Counted from the first letter of the stretch, positions 15,024 to 27,539 are shown. The stretch: 64,000 nt of DNA from Fomes fomentarius (GCA_022606135.1 JABYQN010000003.1:992001-1056000); one strand, 5' to 3'. A program made the numbers and translations. The notes: generated by a model not told the origin, from the letters alone.

Positions 15024-15747
15024 ATGTCTACCCCATACCAGGATGCGACTCAGCCTACTAATTACTATACCGCCACTCCGACGCCTTCCGCGCCTTCACC
15101 TCATCCACAGTCAACACCGGACCTGACGCAACCAGGGCCTAGTACTTCGCAGCCGTCACGACCTGTCACTGGCCAAGCCGCTGAGGAAACACGGAAAGAC
15201 AAGACTTTGGCGGAGTTCCTGCTGATGCTCGATGACTATGAGCCCCTGGTGCGTACGATATCGAGCAGGGTCTACGGAAGAGGGTGAGAGGTGGCAAGTA
15301 TGGTCAGCGTGTTGACCATCACGACCGCAGATTCCAAACGAAGTCACGGAGTACTACTTGCAGCGAGTAGGGTTTGAGTGCGAGGATGTCAGACTGTGAG
15401 TATCCTAGCGCATATGCTCAGCGTATGACGTTCAAGCCATCCGGCTGTGGACACGTACAGCAAACGGCTCCTGTCCTTGGCTGCGCAGAAGTTTGTGTCC
15501 GACATTGCAGCGGACGCGTACCAACATGCACGAATTCGCGCAAATGCTTCGGGTGGTCGGTCCCGAGCGAACCAACCGTCGGGCACTGCGTCTGCGAGAG
15601 TAAGTAGTATCTCATTCGTTGCTTGACGGGTGATCTCATGTTGACCGATATCAGGACAAGACGAAGACCACGTTGACTATGGACGATCTCAGCGCCGCTC
15701 TGGCAGAGTATGGTATCAACTCCCGCAAGCCGGAGTTCTATATGTAA
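15024..15747 (+). CDS. TAF10: TFIID/SAGA subunit TAF10
   Basis: Histone-fold subunit shared by TFIID and SAGA. The N-terminal about 65 residues are Ser/Thr/Pro-rich. The conserved domain begins at KTLAEFLLMLDDYEPL and continues IPNEVTEYYLQRVGFECEDV, RLLSLAAQKFVSDIAADAYQ, ending TLTMDDLSAALAEYGIN and KPEFYM. Four exons: from 15024 to the GTGCGT donor after EPL; ATTCCAAACG... to a CT/GTGAGT donor; a CAAACGG... exon; and the last exon from GACAAGACG. All junctions keep frame. The stop is 15745-15747. Confidence 0.93.
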
Positions 15748-16179
15748 ACCGGTTAGACTTGTTTTGCTCGCACACGTTCCTTGGACGATGGTATCTCATG
15801 CTCGCTTCTGGAGTTGCTCACCTGTACACTATCATCGTAATGCTATCCATGTTTGTACATTTGTCCAACGAAGCTCCCTGCCCGCGCGTCTCGTCATATG
15901 CTCCAAATTCAGATATGAACAAGCAGATGAGGTGAGTCATCATCCTCTTTCCAGCATATGATCATATCACATCCATCCACTGACGAAGTCGCGGTAGCAG
16001 TGTAGTTAAGCAGGAGCTGCGTTGGCTCGTACCGTCAGGTCTCCGTGTCTGACTGCTCGCCCACTGGTGTGGAGGTTAAAGCATCGCGCTCTAAACTTGT
16101 GGAAGCTTGTCAATCACGGACTTTAGAGGTCGCTTGTGCCGCATAGTGAGTATTGTTAACTGTTCTCGCGCACTCCATA
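15748..16179. other. Region between TAF10 and the UbiA-like remnant
   Basis: A stop-free + strand stretch at 15756-15931 would encode a hydrophobic segment (VAHLYTIIVMLSMFVHL), but it has no upstream start other than an internal ATG at 15798 and no recognisable family. It could be a degraded 5' part of the remnant downstream or chance. I support no gene here. Confidence 0.25.
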
Positions 16180-17010
16180 CCGCACCGGCCCACGCCTGCA
16201 TTGTGATGGCGATGTGGGTGAGTACACAACTCATCGCTGCTGGTGTGGAAGGCACGATGTGCATCTTGTACCTTTGTCTCTCCAATCTGCGTTTCGCCGG
16301 TTCCGAGGGGTACGTCGAACTTCAGTTCCGGAACAAAGAACGGATATGCTCATAATCCTCCGTTAGGATCAAAGTTGGACTCGTGGCATTCCTAGTCGTC
16401 AATCCCACCTATTCCCTGACAAAGAGGTGGATACCTTGGCCGCATGGCTAGGTATGTAGTTCTAGCCCGCCCACTCTTCGAGGCTCATAAGTTGTGTGCA
16501 GGACGGTAATGACATGGGGTTTGCCTACTGTGTGGATACACCGATCTGGACACCCTGGCAGTGCCATTGATGGGAGGGGTCTGGTGTATGGTATGAATCA
16601 ATATCTCACGCATGTATATGTGCTCATTCGGTTGCAGCTGGACGATCTAATACGATATATGCCTCTCAATACGGTCGTGACGATGTGACCGCAAGTGTCA
16701 AGTCAACCGCCGTTCTCTTCGCAAATACATCCGCCCGATCCTCTCTATTCGCAGCCATATTCGTCGGTTGTTTCTCCTATTTTGGACAGGTAATGCACAC
16801 AGGACTGTGATTCCACAATGTCACCGTCGCCGGCGGCACGATCTGTCTCGCCTGGGATGCTTTCGAGGTGTCACTCCTTTCTTCTTCGAGCGAACTTCCT
16901 CAAAGTGACCTATTGCGATATGCCTAGGCGAGCGGCAATTGATCCCATTAGGTTCATAGTTTGGTCAGGAATGATGGCGGATTATGCGGCGACCTTGGAT
17001 ACAGACACTA
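16180..17010 (+). pseudogene. Decayed UbiA-family prenyltransferase (COQ2-like)
   Basis: Successive fragments, in different frames, line up in order with a UbiA aromatic prenyltransferase: CIVMAMWV...AAGVEGT at about 16200-16255 where the family has a C-[IV]-ND-x-WD-x2-D block; NPTYSLTKRWIPWP at about 16405-16440; VMTWGLPTVWI near 16505-16540; TIYASQYGRDDVTASVKSTA at about 16650-16710, the second Asp-rich motif; AAIFVGCFSYFGQ to 16791; and FIVWSGMMADYAATL near 16950-16995. No splice choice I tried gives one frame. The first Asp-rich motif is lost, about 4 nt seem missing at 16446 (WPHG-stop where WPQAWLG is expected), and the region before the last block needs further frame shifts. Membrane enzyme of quinone or meroterpenoid prenylation by family. 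It could be a divergent live gene only if my splice reading is wrong. Confidence 0.68.
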
Positions 17011-17861
17011 TTGTCCTGGCGATAGTACGGGAGGCATTCTCGTCCTGGAAGACGATAGGAGCATGTTCCGCGCCTTCACTTGTGCAATGTTGACCTTGAT
17101 CTACATATGGTGTGCGAATAACCGTTCCAGCTCGTATCGGCCGCCCACTCATCCTGCAATCTCTTGAGCATCGCAGTGTACTATCCCAGAGTCGTCATTG
17201 AGCGTGCCCATGAATCATTCTCGCGTGAATGCATCGTCCCCAGGTGATTGGAAGACATTGGACGAAGTCGTTGGAACCCGCTCTGACCGCATACGAGGAG
17301 GTTCTGCTTCGAACTTGATAATTCCCCCCCCGCGACTTATGACTTTGGCCCAAGACTCGACACAACTGCTTGGGTGCGTGTTTGGTACGGTGTGGATGCA
17401 TATGCATACAAACAATCTCTAAAAGCTGCTCAGGCGTAATGCAACGCACGTACATATGTGCACAGACGCATAGAGGAGCGATGGGTTCGTCTGCGTCGTA
17501 TTACTATGTGTCAGCTACCTAACCTCCCAGCCCAATGCAGAGGGCATTACAACCAAGATATCAATATGTATACGATAGTTCATCATCAACAAGACGTCGG
17601 AACGGACGGACGCAGGAGGGGCATGCCGCCGCACACCATGCATGTCGTGTACTCAGGTCCCTTTTCGTGCCGGCGCGCCCGGTCGAACGTTGCAAGATGC
17701 CAATTGGCAAACCCTGTGTCGGATTGTATTGGGACACAGTAAGAGCGCGAGCCCTCGGGTGTCGATGCGTTTAGTAGTCTCGTATTGCCGCCTCTGCAAA
17801 CACAAAAGCCGGACGCGTGAGCTGCCGGCCGAGAGAGACACAAGACATTAGACAAGACAGA
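17011..17861. other. Intergenic after the UbiA remnant
   Basis: About 850 bp without a supported gene. Frames here are short, overlap on both strands and lack family features. A run of eight C at about 17326 is present. Likely degenerate flank plus the 3' region of the carrier gene. Confidence 0.4.
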
Positions 17862-19304
17862 TCACGTACTGAAGAATTCGTATGACAGCCAGCACAGCGC
17901 GTTGCTCGGCATGAAGGTGAGCACACGTGGGGAGAGCCCGCGGCTGAAGCCCTTCAGACCATCCCGCTGCCAGATGATCCGGAACGCGTCGAAAAGGCCC
18001 TTACAGTGCCTGATCTCGGGGTCGTGCGACGTCCCGCGCGTCTGGAGGATCGTCTTCGCGACATCGAGTGGGTTCGTGACCGCGCCCGCGACGGCGCCCG
18101 CGAGCCCGCCGGCGAGGATGTGTGTCGAAGGCGAGTACGCGCCGTGCGGGTTGAGGAACGACTTGAGCTGCTCGTACACGGTGAACTGCACGGCCGTGAA
18201 CGGGACGGTCATCGTGAGCGTCGTCGGGTACGAGACGTAGAACGCGCTCAGGCCCTCGTTGCGGTACACGGTGCGCGCGCAGGTGACCGCGGAGCGAAAC
18301 TCGGACTGGTGCAGCTGCATGCGTTGCTTGATTACTGTGATTTTGGCGTTTGCGTTTGCGGACGCGCGTGCGTCATTGCGGTGGCGGACGGATCAGCAGG
18401 GGTGGAGATGCAAAGGGAGAGGTTCGGATGCACGATTACGCGAGATGTAGCAGGCATCTCACCGTCAAAGGGATTCATGAGCGCATCGCTTGCGATAGTC
18501 GCGGACGCGCCTGCTAATGCTGTGTCACGCGCATTTGCGGAGTAATACAGTCGAATCGCGTTTGCGGTCAGGGACCAAAAATCGGTTTTGTCGGATTAGC
18601 GGGTGTAGGGGAGTCGGATATGCATGGCATCGGGTTTTCGGCGACGGGAATCGAGCCAAGCATAAGCAGATTAGATTACGAGTCAGAAATGTGATGATGT
18701 GAGAGATGGAAAATCAACGGGCGACGCACATGTTGCTATCCACTGGTTCTGCACACCCTCTACGTTCCCGCCTGCCATCTCCTTGACCATCTCGTAGGCT
18801 CCAAAGTGCACGGCATGCGCAGGCCCTGCACCCATGATGACCGACGACACTCCTCTCCACAGTGCGCGCATGCCCTCTGTGGAGGATATACGCGTAAATG
18901 CGTTTCCAACCCCGGTGTACACCGCTGCTGGTGAGGTCGCGAATACCTGCATACGTGTCTGCGGGTGTGATAGATGGGATGAGGCTGAAGACACCTGGCA
19001 AATGCACAAGAGGCGAATAGAAGACTCACTTTTATGCTGTCCACTGGAAACATGACTGCATGTTCTGTAATACCAGCCTGAAATCGTCACCACTGAGCAT
19101 TTCGTCCACGCATGCAGCCAGCTCCTCGCTCTCTTTCAGCGCGAGAATGAGTACTTACAAGAGCACCTGCAGCCATGCTGACCTGACCATACCGCAATGT
19201 CAATTCTCTGTCGTTTGGACTCAGAAAATGTAAGAACGCACCCCAAGGCCCGCGTTTGGTGACAAACCCTCGTACTCGACTTCATCGACAGCAACGTCGG
19301 CCAT
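17862..19304 (-). CDS. MRS4: Mitochondrial carrier, mitoferrin (Mrs3/Mrs4) type
   Basis: SLC25 inner-membrane carrier, most like the iron transporter Mrs3/Mrs4. Three carrier repeats are visible through their P-x-[DE] signatures: MFPVDSIK then TRMQV in repeat 1, SDALMNPFD/VIKQRMQLHQ in repeat 2, and AVTNPLDVAKTILQTRG in repeat 3. Also GAGPAHAVHFGAYEM and SPRVLTFMPSNALCWLSYEF. The start MADVAVDEVEYEGLSPNAGL at 19304 is a short first exon ending at a GTGCGT donor. One intron (about 18540-18732) is near 190 nt, long for this window. Stop TGA is 17862-17864. Confidence 0.86.
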
Positions 19305-19868
19305 GACGGATGGTGATACTAAGAGAGACGATCGGTGGGATAGTCTATGTCGGCGAGCGAGACGTGGCGGATACCAGGAACGCGATTAAGGACCAGACGG
19401 GGTTGAAAGACAACTGAGGATGAGAACGCGCGGATCAGGGGGCGCGACGCGACGGGCAGCGGGAGGCTAGGGGGACGCTGGGCGCAGCGTAGTGCGTGTC
19501 AGACTAGGCAGGGGCACTATATACCGGAACACAGCCCTGAGTTGGTTGCCGCTGGGAGTATATGTGCTAGCAAATAGGAACAAGCCCCAGGCGTGGCACG
19601 CAGCTGTGGCCCACCCGCTTGCTCAGCCCTCCGCCAGCTCACACCTCTCCCACATCTCTCGGCCAATCACAGTCGCCGCAGGGAAAGAAATGTACATGTG
19701 CTTTCCTAGTCATGTATCTATGCCATATATCTACCGTACATGCGTCCTGAGTACGCCAGTGTTTTCTGTACTTGCATCTTTCTTTACATTCCTGGCACTC
19801 GGGCCTCCCAGCTCTCATCCAATCGCGTCGCGCAAACCTGGTGTGGCAGGCGCCCAGCGTCAAGCATT
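19305..19868. other. Intergenic carrier gene / phosphoribosyltransferase
   Basis: About 560 bp upstream of the carrier ATG and downstream of the next minus-strand stop. A TATA-like element (plus-strand TATATAC at about 19517) could serve the carrier gene at roughly 210 bp. No gene supported. Confidence 0.4.
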
Positions 19869-21043
19869 CTACACTACAGCGGCATTTCTCTTCGCCTTCT
19901 CTTCCTGCGCGAGGCGGTCGTGCTCTTCGATGTCCCTGCAGAGAATGCAATTCAACGCGAGCACCCGTGCGAAACGACATTGAGTAACTCACACTGCTTC
20001 CCAAGGATAGTCCAGCCTGTCACCAAAGAACCGTCTCATGAATGCTACAGCTAGAATAGCGTAGATCCATTGTTCTCACCAGACATCCTCTATCTCCTCT
20101 CCGGCGAAGTACCTATATCAGGGGTCTCAGGCATACGTGTCCGGTCCACCCCACAGGCGTACTCACGGTATGTCCGCGGGAAGATTCGCTAACTTGGGTT
20201 TGAGTTTGTTATGCACGACGAAGATCGCAAACTTGGTGCGCTTCGCCTCCCTCTCGGCCTCGGGGAGCAGGGCTAATTCCCGCTCGACATCGCTCTGGAG
20301 CTCGCTCACCGCATAGCTAGTATCTCAGTCAACATGGTACTCGTGTGAGAGCAGAGGGACGTGTCGCGCACTGTAACGTCTTGCGAGAGTCATCGACTTC
20401 GTCCTAAGCAGTTATGTCAGGTGGATGGCCATTGGCGAAGATGAGGAGGTCACCGGTCACAGCTTACCACGATAAGCGCCCGCCTTCCAAGTAGAATCTT
20501 GCCAGACTCTGGACCTCTATAAATTGCGGTAATCGACATGCATGTGATGGAGATAGACGACTTAGACTCACAACCACTGTGTACGGATGACCTCGGCACC
20601 GATCTGCTCAGCAGTCATGCCAGGGAGTGACTCATAGAGAGAAAGGCCAATGGCGTGGATGGGGATGTTCCCCTTCCTTTCCGCATTCTTCAAGAAGGTG
20701 CGCTATTTGGGGAGAGTGTTTGAGCGAAGGGCAAGGGTGCATACACCGATCACGGAGATATACCATAACGCGGGCAGGGAAAAAGCCTCTGCATCAGAAA
20801 GGTCAAGTTTCGAACACAGGTGCAGTCAATGTGCTGTAGACTTGCCCTCCACCTGCGCGTGCCGACAGAAACGAAACGGTCAGTGAGTATGCGACGAATA
20901 TTCCAAGCCATAGACAAAGACAGACCAATGGCAATGATGATGTCGGGTTTGAACGCCTCAATCTTTCTGGCGCTCTCGCGGATGAGGTTGTGGACATCTT
21001 GGTATGTGACGCGGAAGTGGTCGGGCTCGGTGTGGGCGGCCAT
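19869..21043 (-). CDS. XPT1: Xanthine/hypoxanthine-guanine phosphoribosyltransferase
   Basis: Purine-salvage transferase using PRPP. The N-terminus has VTYQDVHNLIRESARKIEAF and PDIIIAIGGGYIPARILRTF; the PRPP-binding motif appears as ALIVDEVDDSRKTL. Further blocks are VVHNKLKPKLANLPADI and YFAGEEIEDVW, ending WEAVDIEEHDRLAQEEK. The gene is cut by several introns of about 50-60 nt; the last exon starts after TCTGCAG and ends at TAG 19869-19871. Family size and order fit fungal Xpt1/HPRT. Base specificity cannot be read from the sequence. It is head to head with RPC53. Confidence 0.85.
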
Positions 21044-21273
21044 GTCTGTCAGCTATGTTCGAGAGTGGCGAGAGAGGGGGAGAGAGCAGGGCGCATATCC
21101 GAGGCCTGTGCAGGCTGGGACATGGCGGCACCGGATAAGATGATCTATGTGTGATCCAGAAGTTTTCCTGCCTTATCTCCAATCGAGATTCCGTCCACTC
21201 TAACTGCAAGCGCGCTTCGCGAACGCACTCCGAGGCCTACGCACTTTCGTTTCCTCACATCCAATCTCCCGCA
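21044..21273. promoter_or_regulatory. Shared promoter region of XPT1 and RPC53
   Basis: 230 bp between opposed ATGs. Contains a purine-rich GAGAGTGGCGAGAGAGGGGGAG stretch on the + strand near 21060-21085. No gene. Confidence 0.4.
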
Positions 21274-22938
21274 ATGTCTGAACAGCATCCATCAGGCAGC
21301 GGTACTCCCGCATCTTCAGGCACGGGCTCTGGCACCCAAGGAAAAGCAATAGCCAGCCTCGCAAAGAAACAGAGCGATGTAACGCGCCTCGGCACACAGA
21401 AGCTCAAGTTCGTGCCCACCCTCCCGCCGCGGCGCGCCAAGGAGTAAGCACAACCCACGTACCCATCCAGCGCATCCTCACATCTATACAGGGAGCCTAG
21501 GAGGGTGCGTGTGGGTCTCTGACTGGATTTCGAACCTAGCGCTTACCTACATAACGAAGGAAGAACCCGTAGCCTCAACTTCCACCTCCACCTCTTCTGA
21601 CAGAAGCCGCGGCCGCGGTCTTGACCGTGGACGGGGCGGGGTCGTGGACGTGGAGCTGCAGGTGAGGGCCGTGGGGTTGCCCCGCGCGCGCCCGCGGTTG
21701 AGATGACTGCAAGCGGTCCGTTCGCCATGGGCCCCGCCCTCGCCGGGATGTCTGGGCGGCGCACCGCTCCTCGCTCCAACTTTGCGCCTATAGTGCCGCA
21801 GCCTCCGGGCGCTGATGGAAAAGCGAAGCTCGGGGCGGGCCTTACGCAGACAACCGCGCCCTCGCTGAAGAAGGAGAGGGAGAGTGAGAAGCAAGTCGAC
21901 GAGGAGGTGTACTCTGACCCGGATGATGGAGTCGAGATTGTGGACATGGAGAATGTGCGACAGATGGACTGGATGGCGCCGGAGAGCTTGAGGAAGGAGA
22001 GGGACGCGGGAAAGAAGAGGGGTCTGAAGATGAAGAAGGATGACAGAGTCAAGCAGGAGGATGCGCAACGCAAAGGTACGTTTGCGGCTGCATTGGTCGT
22101 GCCGCCAGGAGCATCGTGTTGAATATATGCGTCCACAGAGGTCATGGATGTCGACCGCTCAGCGTCACCAGAGCAAGAAGTCAATGTGGCCAATGCCGTC
22201 GACCTCAGCGAAAGCGAGGAAGAGGAGGAGCTTGAGGACATCATAGACGACTTCGCCCAAACACAAGAGCAGCAAGAGGTTCGCTGACCATCCTTTGTAT
22301 TCCTATTTCTACGGCGAAAGATCCTAACCCTTGTACCCTTGTACGTGCACAGGATACGGACATCCGACAAGAACGTTTATACTTTTTCCAATTCCCACAC
22401 CCATTCCCCGCATTCCAGCCACGCAATGGACCGCCCAACGCAGACCTGAAAGGCAAGGGCAAAGCCGAAGCTGGTGGTGCGGGCGAGGAGTCGGCCAAGA
22501 AGGTCACCTTTGCCGACGACACGAAACCTCCAGCAGCAGACGCTACTATAAGCGCAGAAACCGCTGCCGTAGAGCCAAAGCTGGATGGCGTCGTCGGGCA
22601 GCTTGAGATATACGAAAGCGGAGCCGTCAAGTTGCGCATGCAAAACGGCATCCTCATGGACGTGAGTTCTTCGCAATCAACAGGTCTTTGTTCTTTCTCT
22701 ACGAGTATACATTGAATGAACGTCTCTACAGGTAACGGCAGCTACCCAGCCATCCTTCCTCCAGCACGCAGTCCATCTCGATGCGAGTACGAAGCGATTA
22801 TGCGTCCTTGGCGAAGTGAACCGTCGGTTCGTCGTCACGCCTGACCTGGATTCGCTCCTCACTGCCATGGAGGTAGCGGATGCCCCTCCTCCCACGTTCG
22901 AGCTCGGTGAAGGACTTCTCATCATGGACACCACTTGA
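21274..22938 (+). CDS. RPC53: RNA polymerase III subunit RPC53/RPC4
   Basis: Pol III subunit of the Rpc53-Rpc37 dimer (initiation, termination and reinitiation). The N-terminal region is disordered and basic (TQKLKFVPTLPPRRAKE, then an Arg-Gly stretch), followed by acidic SESEEEEELEDIID. The conserved C-terminal domain is visible as RLYFFQFPHPFPAF, VVGQLEIYESGAVKLRMQNG, VTAATQPSFLQHAVHLD, LCVLGEVNRRFVVTPDLDSL. In the Arg-Gly region the frame holds if a 44-nt intron is removed (21618-21661, giving RGRGEGRGVAPR); without it a stop follows. The start ATG is 21274 and the stop TGA 22936-22938. Confidence 0.88.
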
Positions 22939-23217
22939 AAGCTTGAGACTTCGGAGACGCCGGACGATTGCTCCCCTCGGAATGCCTCTTCAGGGGAATA
23001 TGGGTTTCGCTACTGTAGTACCTATTGTACCTATATGGGAACCAGTCCAAGCATGCTGCTACAGGAGCGTACGAGAAGCTCCGTGGATACTGCTACTATG
23101 TCTACACCGACAGATGCGACGGAGAGAGAGCAAGAGAGAAAACATGTAAGTATGTACACTACATAAGGGCACTAGCGCCCACGACTACACAGTCATATCG
23201 GACAACAATGTCTGACG

Positions 23218-26200
23218 TTATGAACTTTGGGGCAGGGTTTCGGCAGGAGCTTCCGGCTGAGGCGTAGGTGTCGCGCTCGACGTCCGGCTCTGGTCCTGGC
23301 CCGCGCCAGCGGAGTCATCATCTCCAAAGATGTCGAGATAGCCAGCGACGCGCGCCTTGTTCGTGCCCTTCTTCATGACATGCTCACGCAGCTCGGTCTT
23401 GAGGCTCGGCTGTTTCTCGACGACCTCGCGCAGCTGCTCCTTCGGCAGCTGGAGGAGCGCGCCAAAGCTTGCGGGCGCGATGAGCTTCGCGCAGCGGATG
23501 AAACCCTCCCAGAGCTGCGGGTTCGTCCAGATCTTCTTCGTGATCAGCCGCGAGAGGAGCGTAGTGGAGACGAAGCCGCGGAGCGAGCGGTATGTCGTTA
23601 CTGCTTGTATCACCTGCGAGGGGAACGGAGAGAGGTCGTCAGCGGCGTGAACTACGTGAAGCATATCCGAGTCTCGGGATGGCATGGGTGACGTACTGTG
23701 CGGAGGAAGAGTGTGGGTAGGTTCTGTTCGTCGACGAGCTGGTTCATCACAACCGCAAGAATCTCAGAGCGGAAGATATCGGTCATGGAGAAACATATCG
23801 TGATCGCTGCGAATGTGCCGAGTGAGTGGACATACATACACCTGCGAGGGAGTCGAGTCCTCACCTTCGATGGCGCTCTTCAAACCAATCTCTTTCTCGG
23901 ACTCATGGAGCAGAACCATCAGTTCCGCGGGTGTTAGCAGCTCGCTTTGCCGCACACGCGGCAGGTTAGACGTCACTTTACCAAACGTTTCTGGCGGAGT
24001 CGTCACGATGGAGCTAAACACTGAGCGCACGAGGTTCTTAGGCTCCGGTGTGCCATTGAGAATAGACACGATGCGTGGGAGATGCCGTACGATATCCGCC
24101 TGGAAAGAAAGGTGTTGTAAGATGGCGAGCGTACATTCTGAAAAGCGACTCACCTTATCCATCTCTGCGATAATCGGAATAAGAAACCGCGCGTCCAGAT
24201 CGCGCTCGTTGAAAAGGCTTTTCACGAGAGCAACTAGTTGTGCACTAGGTCGTCCGGTTTCTGTGAAGATGGTCAATACACGCAACGCCAGGGAGTCCGC
24301 TCCGGATGGGAATGTCCGGAGTAGTGTGAGCAGTTTGCCGTGGGTCGGTCCAAGTGCGCGGACGAGCGGAGTGATGAGCTGTTGAATGGTTTCTTGCACG
24401 GTCACCTCCATGCCACCGTAAGCCGCGAAGATTCTGGCGCCCAGTAGTCAGATACAAGAAGGGGCCGCATGCGTCATGTACATACTCGTCCAAGAACTCC
24501 GGAACTTTGGTTGACAGAGCGAACAAGAGCTCCACATGCTGTAGGATCTGCGAGTCGACCGCGGGAAGCTCGAGTTGGTCAGGGAGATATGGTGTCTTGA
24601 TGATGTCTTCCTGCGGCAATTGTCCGTCTTCCATGTTCTCGTCGTGATCTGCCCCGTTAGCCTGCGCTGGCTTTTCTTCGGAAGTGGTCTTTGGACGGGA
24701 CTGCAGTCGGCGTAGCAGTTGGAGGGCAAAGTCGCGAATCATATCGGACATAGGTTGCACATCTGGTATCCAGCGCTTGACAGTGTTGATTGCGGCACCA
24801 CGGGTGATCTTGTCCGGATGGGTGGTCAAGTCCAAGAGCATTCTCATCGCCTCGTCTCGTAATGACGGACGCTGCGAGACAAACTCCCTCAGGGCGGAGA
24901 AGCCCATCTGTCGCCTAGTGATGCCAATATATTCAACCCGTGCTTTTCGGACAGTCAAGCGGATGAGATGAACAAACCGTTCCGGTTCAATACATGACTC
25001 CCTCAAGAGGCTGAGAACGTCGGGCGGTACATGCGGCAAATCGAGCAAGAAGCGAGAGAAGGTCCTGTCCTTGCCTTCTGCATGCGTTTGATACGCTGCA
25101 ACAATCTGGTTCAGCCAGGTCTCGTAATTGGGTTGCTAATGTGGGTGTCTTTAGTATATGCGCACATCTGAACCCGGAATAAAGCACGACATACCCATTC
25201 CTCGCCCTGCAACCGCCGTACTTGATCGTTGTACCACTCTTCATTCATCCATGTAGTAGCGAGTCGTATCCTGGTCGCTATCAGTCTGCATTGCATGTTC
25301 ATGTTCGGTGGCCACATACCGCCCAGAGAAGTCAGCCATGATATACTCGCATAGTGCATGTCGCAGGCGATCCTGCCTATCATATATCTCCGACCGCTCA
25401 ATCGTGCCGTCCTCTTTCACGCCCTCCTGCTTCGGAGCATTTCCCTCTGAGGGATCGCTGACACGCGTGATCATCCGTACAAGCAACAACATCCACATAT
25501 CTGCAGGTGTCGTTCTCATTGATAGAGCATCTGCGCCTTCGAACATTGCGTCGTTAGCTGCAAGCTCCTTTGCGCCCTCCCGTATTCGTGTTATCGCTTT
25601 ACGCATAAGAACTTCGCGATCATCAGCGTCGAGTTCACGGGCTGGAGGGAGCTTGAAATCGGACAATGGCAACTCGGCGGCTCCCATGTCGTGATCCAAC
25701 GCTGCCTCCGCCTCATCCACCGGTTCAGCCCCTCCAGATATCTGAACCGATGAAATTCAGTTATTACACATAACGGACCCAGGACGATACTAACCTCTAG
25801 ATTGAGCTTGTCTGGCTCGTACTCTATCTCTTCATCGTCAATGTCCATCTTGAGGGGGTCAAGTGGTTCCTCCTGCTTGACAACCACCGGTTGTGGTGGC
25901 GGGGTGGCGGACTTCGGTTTCCGGTCACGGTCAGCTCTAGGTTCCGAAGGTGGCACACGAGGACCAGTAGGTATTGGGGCGATAGCCGACTGCTCAGCCA
26001 CTACAGGAGCACGAGAAGGAACAGTTGGAGGAGGTGTCGATGATAGTCCCGGAAGGGTGGCCGGCACAGCCGACTTCTTATGTCGATAGGCCTGAACAAG
26101 CCCAATGAGCGCATTCTCGGTGAACGCTTGCAAATTTGCCACGATGAGGTCCGTCACCAGTGTGGCCGGGAGTGTACTGAAGTCGAAGCCAGGTACACCG

Positions 26201-27539
26201 TCGTGCTCCAGTTTGGGCCGCTTGGAGTCCGGCGCATCTACGATAGGTGTGGCCGACGTCTGACGTTTCCGAGTGGCTTCGGCGGCAGCAGCCTTCCGAG
26301 CCTTTTCTGCGGCAGCCGCTTGCTCCATCCGAGCTGCTTGGTTGGCAAGGGCGGCCTGAATTTGTTGATGGAAAGGCTGAGCTTGAGGTGTCCTGCGAAT
26401 GTGTTCAAGGCTATGAGAACAGAACATTTCCCGCCACGGGACGAACTGACCGAGATAGATGCATGAGCAGTATTCGAACGCTTTTCTCGAGACTGCGTAT
26501 GACGGAGGCTGGTTGCCCCTCTAGCTTCACGGGCGTCCAGTTCATCAATGTTTGTACTACCAGCTCAGAAAGAGAGGGACGCTTCTTCGCCAAGTTTGCC
26601 ACGCTATTGAGAAGAGCTGACAGCATGTCGGGGTTACTGGAGGCGGTCGTGGCCATGAGGGACAATGATATAAAGGGTCAATAACCGTGACTTACCTGCT
26701 TCCGTATATAGTGGTTATGACGAACTCCAGGAGCTTCATACCCTCTGTCTCCAGAACTTGAACGGACATGAACGGGTGATCGGTCGGGCACATGTTGAGG
26801 TTGGGGTCGTCCTTGTTTTGTAACTAGCCACAGAATGACCCTCGGTAGAAGTCACAAGTCACAGAGCATGTACGCACCCTAGGGTCATTGACTCCACGCG
26901 TCTGCACCAAAACAACGCGCTGCATGAACTTGATGGCAGCGAGCCTGAGGCCGTTGCTGAGATGCTGGCCCCAGACAAATTCGAGTATTCTCGCCCTGGC
27001 CTGGCACAGGATGTCCCAAGGCTTGCGGTTGTTGCGGTTGGCACAACTTGGGGGGAGTCCTGTCAGACAGAACGTCTCCACGCGACGCAAATGCACGTCA
27101 ACTCACCAGGTCCGGAACAGCAGCGCGTACACCGTCGGGAAGCATTGCACGACAACCTTCACCGTATTGGCGTTCGGGTCATTCAGAAGTCCCACCAACA
27201 CCTCCAACGATTGGTCCGCCACTATAAGCGCGTCAAGTCTCAAAATGCATATTCATTCTCGAGTCAACAGTACAACGCACGTTGAGTGCGCGCTTCCATG
27301 CTCAGATTCGACTTGCATATCGCAAAGTGTAGAAGGTCCAGCACCCATCTCTTCATCAACGAGTCGCCCGGGCCAGAAAGCGTCTTGATGAGCGTAGAGC
27401 ACAGGATGGACAGACTCGGGTGGTTCTCCAAAGATTCGCGCAGTGTCGCGAGCAGGTCTGCCTGCTCCTGCGAGTCGGCCGGCGCAGCGAGTGCCGCGGA
27501 AAGCTGCGACAGAGGGTCAACGGCGGCGTTTGCGGCCAT
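23218..27539 (-). CDS. PTA1: Symplekin / Pta1, mRNA 3'-end processing scaffold
   Basis: Scaffold of the cleavage and polyadenylation machinery. N-terminal HEAT-like region: LKRWVLDLLHFAICK-type segment in exon 1, RNNRKPWDILCQARARILEF, GLRLAAIKFMQRVVLVQTRG, then LSALLNSVANLAKKRPSLSE. A Lys/Ala coiled stretch with KRPK follows, then FTENALIGLVQAYR. The C-terminal symplekin domain reads VTVQETIQQLITPLVRALG, TPPETFGKVTSNLP, LLTPAELMVLLHESEKEIG, YRSLRGFVSTTLLSRLI, KKIWTNPQLWEGFIRCAKLI. About ten or more exons with short introns. Start ATG 27539, stop at 23218; the C-terminus is Ser/Thr/Pro-rich. Head to head with VMA10. Confidence 0.9.

Noticed and set aside
16055..16150. tRNA-like stretch (GTGTGGAGGTTAAAGC, then CTCTAAA)
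   Set aside because: It resembles a D-arm and anticodon loop, but the anticodon stem does not pair, no GGTTCGA-type T-arm follows and there is no closing acceptor stem.
18006..18545. 179-codon plus-strand frame rich in Arg and Glu
   Set aside because: Antisense to the mitochondrial carrier; the carrier repeats on the minus strand explain the open frame.
21543..22370. 275-codon minus-strand frame opposite RPC53
   Set aside because: Low-complexity Ser/Arg product antisense to conserved RPC53 exons; a shadow of the charged coding region.
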